Assembly (NCBI GenBank): GCA_016584305.1
Contig: JACEEZ010018925.1
Location: 335,001-399,000, forward strand
Length of the DNA: 64,000 bases
Direction of reading: 5' to 3'
From: Chionoecetes opilio
Taxonomy: Eukaryota > Arthropoda > Malacostraca > Decapoda > Majidae
Within the stretch, counting starts at the first letter, position 1, and each line of letters starts with the position of its first letter. The position numbers and the translations under genes were made by a program. Shown here piece by piece: positions 58,514 through 64,000 of the stretch. The notes beneath the pieces are model-generated. The model worked only from the letters and a program-made list of their open reading frames with translations, searched no databases and was not told where the DNA came from.

Positions 58514-58920
58514 TGTGGACGAAATATCTTGTGGGCGAAATGACGAAAATTGCCTAACCAAAATAAACCTAACCTAAACCAAAAATTTAAACCTACCCTA
58601 GCAGGGGCTTGACCCACCGATATGCTAACCTAACCAATCTAACCTAAGCAAACCCTAACCTAACCAAACCAAATCTAACCTATCCTAACCTAACCAAATC
58701 AAAATCAAACCCTAACCTAACCAAATCTAACCTAAACTACCCAAATCTAACCTACCGTAACCAAACCTAACCTCCTAGTTGGGGGTTCTCGACACATAAA
58801 ACAAATATAACCTAACCTCCTAGCTCTTATATAGACTCCATAGGGGTGGGCGAAATGACCTGTGGGCGAAATGACTCTATGGTGTGGCGAAATGGCATGT
58901 GGGCGAAAGGGACCGGATCC
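58514..58920. repeat. CCTAA-type telomere-like repeats with GTGGGCGAAATGAC motif
   Basis: Degenerate AACCTAACC/AACCAAACC runs fill about 58550-58825. Before and after them GTGGGCGAAATGAC appears (about 58532, 58846 and 58862, with a variant at 58896). The enclosed arrangement suggests that the CCTAA block and the motif travel together as one dispersed repeat. Confidence 0.7.
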
Positions 58921-58924
58921 CAAA

Positions 58925-59140
58925 CCTAACCATTACTGTCGGCGAGTTCTCCCGATTTGTGTAGGGACAAAAATTCGTAGACGACAGTACCATGCAGGTA
59001 CCATGAGGCAAGGATGGGAAATGTCCCCGTGGTTATGCAACTTGTTTATGGATGGAGAAATAAGATAAATCAAAGAAAAGGTTGGTGATGTTGGTATAGA
59101 CTCAAGAGTATTCATTGGCTCGTCAAGTAACACTTAAACC
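58925..59140 (+). mobile_element. RT fragment of a LINE
   Basis: The plus-strand frame reads MRQGWEMSPWLCNLFMDGEI (59002-59061), matching the 'RQGCVMSPWLFNLFMDG' block of RTE-like reverse transcriptases. A few preceding codons (TKIRRRQYHAG) are less clear. Only the palm fragment remains. Confidence 0.65.
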
Positions 59141-59600
59141 ATGATGTAGCACTACTTATTATGAGGAAAGACAAAAAAAGGGAACTAAATTAAAAAGGTA
59201 TTTTAATACTATAAATAACCATGAATATGTACAACCTACAAAGAGAAGACTACGACGATGAAAAATATTCGAGTTGTTTTGGGCGAAATTGATATTCCAG
59301 GTGCTATATTTCCGTGCTCGCTGACAACATAGAGAAGACCTGAGGTTTGGTTTGATGTGCGAAGGCTTCTAAACCAAAAAAACAGTCACAGCAGAGTCTC
59401 ATTAAAAAGTAAGCAAGTGGTAGGGACACTTACGTACACTCAAGCTGGATATTCCTGAACCCCGAACCTGTCCTTTTTGCACTAAACTAACCCCCTTCTT
59501 CTGATCCCAGCTGGATTAACCTAGCGGCATTTTGAGGGTGGTGGGGGATTAATGGAAGGAGATTAACTAAAATATTTCACACATGCTATACACTCTCTCT
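59141..59600. other. Gene-free interval
   Basis: AT-rich; nothing recognised. Confidence 0.4.
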
Positions 59601-59610
59601 CTCTCTTCTT

Positions 59611-62600
59611 CAGTGGCGTCCACCGTGGGGGGGCTAAGGGGACTTAGCCCCCCCAAGTCAAGACTCAGCCCCCCCAAAATTGCTGCTAGTAGGGCCTGTA
59701 CCGTACGTCCCACTGTACATACCATTGTACCGTCGTCCTGGTGCTGTAGTGGTTAAGGCAGTGGGAGCCAGGGTAAGGCAGTGGGAGGCAGGGTAACCAG
59801 ACGGGAGGCAGGTTAACACAGGGGAGGCAGGTTAAGGCAGTGGGTGGCCCGGGTAACACAGGACGGAGGCAGGTTAAGGCAGTGGGTGGGAGGGTACACA
59901 GGACGGGAGGCAGGTTAAGGCAGTCGAGCCAGGGTTTAAAACAGTGGGTGGCAGGGTAAAAACAGGACGGGAGGCAGGTTAACACAGTGGTAGGCAGGTT
60001 AAGGCAGTGGGGGCCAGGGGAAGGCAGTGGGAGGCAGGGCAACACAGGACGGGAGGCAGGTTAACACAGTGGGAGGCAGGTTTAAAGGGAGTGGAGGCAG
60101 GTTAAGGGAGTGGGTGGGCAGGGTAACACAGGACGGGAGGGAGGTTTTAAAAACAGTGGGAGCCAGGGTAAGGCAGTGGGGGGGCAGGGTAACACAGGAC
60201 GGGAGGCAGGTTAACACAGTGGGAGCCAGGGGAAAGGCAGTGGGTGGCAGGGTAACACAGGACGGGAGGCAGGTTAACACAGTGGGAGGCAGGTTTAAAG
60301 GGAGTGGGTGGCAGGGTAAGGCAGTGGGAGCAGGGTAAGGCAGTGGGAGGCAGGGTAAGGCAGTGGAGGCGGTAAGGCAGTGGGAGGCAGGGTAACACAG
60401 GACGGGAGGCAGGTTAACACAGTGGGAGCCAGGGGAAGGCAGTGGGAGGCAGGTTAACACAGGACGGGAGGCAGGTTAACACAGTGGGAGCCAGGGTAAG
60501 GCAGTGGGTGGCAAGGTACACAGGACGGGAGGCAGGTTAACACAGTGGGAGCCAGGGTAAGGCAGTGGGAGGCAGGTAACACAGGACGGGAGGCAGGTTA
60601 ACACAGTGGGAGGCAGGTTAAGGCAGTGGGTGGCAGGGTAAGGCAGTGGGAGGCAGGGTAAGGCAGTGGGAGGCAGGGTAACACAGGACGGGAGGCAGGT
60701 TAACACAGTGGGAGGGGAGGTTAAGGCCCGTGGGGTGGCAGGGTAACACAGGACGGAGGCAGGTTAACACAGTGGGGGGCCAGGGTAAGGCAGTGGGGGG
60801 CAGGGTAACACAGGACGGGAGGGAGGTTAACACAGTGGGAGCCAGGGTAAGGGGAGTGGGGGGGGCAGGTAAGGCAGTGGAGGCAGGGTAAGGCAGTGGG
60901 AGGCAGGGTAAGGCAGTGGGAGGCAGGGGAACACAGGACGGAGGCAGGTTAACACAGTGGAAGGCAGGTTAAAGGGAGTGGGTGGGAGGGTAAGGCAGTG
61001 GGAGGCAGGGTAAGGCAGTGGGAGGCAGGGTAAGGCAGTGGGAGGCAGGGTAACACAGGACGGGAGGCAGGTTAACACAGTGGGAGGCAGGTTAAGGCAG
61101 TGGGTGGGAGGGTAACACAGGGCGGGAGGCAGGTTAACACAGTGGGAGCTAGGGTAAGGCAGTGGGAGGCAGGGTAAAACAGGACGGGAGGCAGGTTAAC
61201 ACAGTGGGAGCCCGGGTAAGGGGGAGTGGGTGGCAGGGTAACACAGGACGGGAGGCATGTTAACACAGTGGGAGCCAGGGTAAGGCAGTGGGAGGCAGGG
61301 CAACACAGGACGGGAGGCAGGTTAACACAGTGGGGGGGCAGGTTAAGGCAGTGGGTGGCAGAGTAATAAAAGGACGGGAGGCAGGTTAACACAGGATGGG
61401 AGGCAGGGTAAGGCAGTGGAGGCAGGGTAACACAGGACGGGGGGCAGGTTAACACAGGACGGGAGGCAGGTTAAGGCAGTGGGAGCCAGGGTAAGCAGTG
61501 GGTGGCAGGTAAACACAGGACGTGAGGCAGGTTAAGGCAGTGGGAGCCAGGTAAGGCAGTGGGTGGCAGGTAACACAGGACGGGAGGCAGGTTAACAACA
61601 GGACGGGAGGCAGGTTAAGGCAGTGGGAGCCAGGGTAAGGCAATGGGTGGCAGGGTAACACAGGACGGGAGGCAGGTTAAACACGGACGGGAGGCAGGTT
61701 AACACAGCGGGAGGAGTTTAACACAGGACGGGAGGCAGGTTAAGACAGTGGTATGCAGTTAAGGCCCGTGGGTGCCAGGGTAAGGGAGTGGGAGACAGGG
61801 TAACACAGGACGGGGGGCAGGTTAACACAATGGTAGGCAGGTTAGGCAGTGGGTGCCAGGGTAAGGCAGTGGGAGGCAGGGTAACACAGGAAGGGAGGCA
61901 GGTTAACACAGTGGTATGCAGGTTAAGGGATGGGTGCCAGGGTAGGCAGTGGGAGGCAGGTTTTCACAGTTTGGGAGCCAGGTTTAGGCAGTGGGTGGCA
62001 GGGTAACACAGGACGGGAGGCAGGTTAACACAGTGGGAGGCAGGTTAAGGCAGTGGGTGCCAGGGTAACACAGGACGGGAGGCATGTTAACACAGGGGAG
62101 CCAGGGTAAGGCAGTGGGTGGCAGGTAACACAGGACGGGAGGCAGGTTAACACAGTGGTAGGGGAGGTTAAGGCAGTGGGTGCCAGGGTAAGGCAGTGGG
62201 AGGCAGGATAACACAGGACGGGAGGCAGGTTAACACAGTGGGGGCCAGGGTAAGGCAGTGGGAGGCAGGGTACACAGGACGGGAGGCAGGTTAACACAGT
62301 GGGGGGCAGGTTAAGGCAGTGGGTGCCAGGGTAAGGCAGTGGGAGGCAGGGGGAACACAGGACGGGAGGCAAGTTACACAGTGGTAGGCAGGTTAAGGCA
62401 GTGGGTGGCAGGGTAACAAGTGGGAGGCAAAGGGTTTAAAGGGAGTGGGAGCCAGGGTAAGGCAGTGGGGGGCAGGGTAACACAGGACGGGAGGTAGGGT
62501 TTAAAACAGTGGTATGCAGGTTAAGGCAGTGGGTGCCAGGGTAAGGCAGTGGGAGGCAGGTTTAAATCGGCTTTTAGTTACTTTATCATGATCATGTACT

Positions 62601-63069
62601 TTATTCTGTTTAACTACAGTATCCCATGTAGCCTACCTGTTTTTTTTGCAAAAAGGGGAAAAACCTTGAATATATTGTAAGTTTATATTTTATATTTTTT
62701 TCAATATCAAGATAAAACCTTACTGAGAAACAACCCAAAAACATACATTGTGCAATTCCTTTGTGTTTGTTAGTGGAGAGAGAAAAATGGCAATTTTATT
62801 ATTTTGTATTAACAGAATAAAAATTTTCTTCAAATTATCAAATTTGGTTAATATGGTATGATGCATGGTATAACTCTATTAATTTATGTGTCATGTAATT
62901 AAAGCTTAATTCCACTTTCTTCTCTTTTTTGGGCCTCAAAATTACCCTGGAACTGATTAATTTTCAAAATTACCCCGCGACCCCCCCAGCTGGATAGGCC
63001 CGCTGCGCTCGCTCATCACCACCCCGGGGCTAAAGCCCCCCCAAATTTTTTTTCCTGGTGACGCCACTG
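59611..63069. mobile_element. hAT-like transposon (3.46 kb) carrying a minisatellite, with 8-bp target duplication
   Basis: The left end CAGTGGCGTCCACC (59611) and right end GGTGACGCCACTG (to 63069) are inverted copies with one inserted base. Mirrored GGGGGGGCTAA / TTAGCCCCCCC-type sub-termini lie just inside. The 8-mer CTCTTCTT occurs immediately outside both ends (59603-59610 and 63070-63077), which is the hAT-type duplication. No transposase frame is present: about 2.8 kb of the interior is tandem repeat and the rest (62575-63050) is AT-rich. Confidence 0.9.
59750..62572. repeat. Minisatellite, about 20-bp units in a roughly 62-bp higher-order pattern
   Basis: Three related units of about 20 bp alternate: GGCAGGGTAACACAGGACGG, GAGGCAGGTTAACACAGTGG and GAGCCAGGGTAAGGCAGTGG. 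They form a repeating block of roughly 62 bp with many deletions and 1-bp slips, about 140 units in all. Minus-strand Pro/Leu/Cys-rich frames (LPCLPLPYPGSHC type) are artefacts. The array ends abruptly at a GGTTTAAATCGG-type junction. Confidence 0.95.
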
Positions 63070-63230
63070 CTCTTCTTCCTTTTTTTCTCTCTTCTTTCTT
63101 TCCCTCCTACACCATCCTGTCTCTCTTCCTTTCTCTCTCTCTCTCTTATTCTTGCTTTCCCTCCTCCACCATCCTGTCTCTCTTCTTCTCTCTCTCTCTC
63201 TTATTCTTGCTTTCCCTCCACCATCCTGTC

Positions 63231-63263
<33 letters not shown>

Positions 63264-63420
63264 GTCTTTATTCTATTTTCCCTCCTCCACCATCCTTTAT
63301 CTCTCTCTCTTACTTTCATTCTTCTTCTTTTCCCTCCTCTTTCTCTCTTTTCTTTTCTTCTTCTTTCATTTCTTCTCCTCCTCTCCCTCCTCTTATATTC
63401 CTCCTTCTCCCTCTTAACCT
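63070..63420. repeat. Pyrimidine-rich TTCC/CTCT repeat block
   Basis: An irregular tandem phrase CCTCC(A)CCATCCTGTCTCTC, about 60 bp apart, recurs four times in 63105-63295 amid CT/TTC-rich DNA. Confidence 0.8.
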
Positions 63421-63502
63421 TCCACACGATGAAAATATTCACGACAATATATACTGGCTATGTAATATACTGGCTAATACTGGCTATGTGTGGAGTCATT
63501 AC

Positions 63503-63637
63503 AGCTTTAAAAGGGGGCTAAACTAAATAGGTTCATGAATGGGGATGAAAGGTGGATGTAGGTAGTGTTAGGTAACAGGAACTACCACGTGTAGGTCTCA
63601 CGGCCTCTTGTAGCTTCCTTATTTTCTTGTGTTCTAA
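63503..63637 (+). mobile_element. 3' end of a CR1-like LINE, second copy
   Basis: AGCTTTAAAAGGGGGCTAAA, then GGGGATGAAAGGTGGATGTA and AACAGGAACTACCACGTGTA, through CTTGTAGCTTCCTTATTTTC, closely match 17620-17760, including the translated FMNGDERWM end. It ends in a TTCTTGTGTTCTAATG-type tail and the GT array at 63643. Confidence 0.75.
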
Positions 63638-63639
63638 TG

Positions 63640-63642
<3 letters not shown>

Positions 63643-63721
<79 letters not shown>
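63643..63721. repeat. (GT)n microsatellite
   Basis: About 79 bp of GT directly after the LINE tail, a plausible expansion of the tail. Confidence 0.95.
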
Positions 63722-63724
<3 letters not shown>

Positions 63725-63840
63725 CTGACTTGATCCCCTCATTAAAGGATCTCGAGGGGTCAGAAGAGGTGAGGGTGAGGTTATGGTTCTACTCCCTCCT
63801 CCCCCTTCCTTCCACACTATGAAAGTATGGATGAGATTCA

Positions 63841-63942
63841 TCCCCCCCCCCCCCCTACTACCACTACAACTACAGGCTTAATTAAATCAATGAGGTCACT
63901 TCCATGTCCACCAATGATGGGAAAGAGAAGTGTGTGTGTTGT

Positions 63943-64000
<58 letters not shown>
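63841..64000. repeat. poly-C and terminal (GT)n
   Basis: Poly-C at about 63841-63856, and a GT array from about 63931 to the window end. Confidence 0.9.

Noticed and set aside
59686..62372. Many Pro/Leu/Cys-rich minus-strand frames
   Set aside because: All are readings of the 20-bp minisatellite in shifting frames; lengths follow indels, not a gene.

Overview
This window is eukaryotic DNA, most likely from a malacostracan (decapod) crustacean. The clues are extremely dense and long (GA/CT)n, (CA/GT)n, (TAG)n and (TATC)n microsatellites, interstitial TTAGG/CCTAA (arthropod telomere-type) runs, tRNA-headed SINEs, several non-LTR retrotransposon lineages, and one spliced animal gene. The organism assignment is inference. 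There is no sign of prokaryotic operons, CRISPR arrays or rRNA.

The only confidently recognised host gene is an ANKRD50-like gene on the + strand (coding 29000-35161). It has four coding exons, 29000-31788, 32805-33003, 33142-34569 and 34814-35161, all joined in frame by GT/AG introns and giving a predicted 1587-residue protein. The N-terminal part is a P-loop NTPase module with the GGPGTGKT motif, followed by an unusual acidic linker and a Gly/Ser/Arg-rich stretch, about 17 ankyrin repeats, and a low-complexity Pro/Ser/Gly tail. In vertebrates ANKRD50 works with SNX27-retromer in endosome-to-plasma-membrane recycling. The first coding intron carries a CR1-like LINE fragment in the same orientation.

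Layout: 1-28 kb is upstream DNA dominated by microsatellites, minisatellites (64-, 31-, 43- and 24-bp units), LINE relics (about 0.7-1.7 kb; 13.9-15.7 kb antisense; 17.5 kb), long inverted repeats (434-512, 6382-6447, 8023-8499) and small hAT-like elements (27.3 and 28.0 kb). 28.9-35.8 kb is the ANKRD50 gene. 35.9-37.9 kb is an RTE-like LINE with its own insertion. 37.9-43.4 kb is mostly unremarkable, with SINEs. 43.56-46.35 kb is a LINE with RT and RNase H (I-superfamily type).

46.5-63.1 kb is a mosaic of DNA transposons. It contains a 1.2-kb hAT-like element with perfect 8-bp target duplications (46519-47732), a second RTE-like copy (47.8-48.7 kb), a decayed 2.6-kb element with 12-bp perfect inverted ends and CxxC-type ORF remnants (49701-52265), a MITE with about 55-bp terminal repeats (52471-52736), a foldback-like giant inverted repeat (about 52.89-54.74 kb), a nested pair (a Tigger/pogo-like element within a larger TIR element, 55566-57461), and a 3.46-kb hAT-like element with a perfect 8-bp duplication whose interior is almost entirely a 20-bp-unit minisatellite (59611-63069).

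The strongest candidates for something undescribed are the hAT-captured minisatellite (59.6-63.1 kb), the foldback-like palindrome with about 140-bp tandem units (52.9-54.7 kb), the unclassified CACTGGTCAACA-ended transposon, and the 66-bp gap-free palindrome at 6.4 kb. All boundaries were read by eye; no alignment or database search was run.
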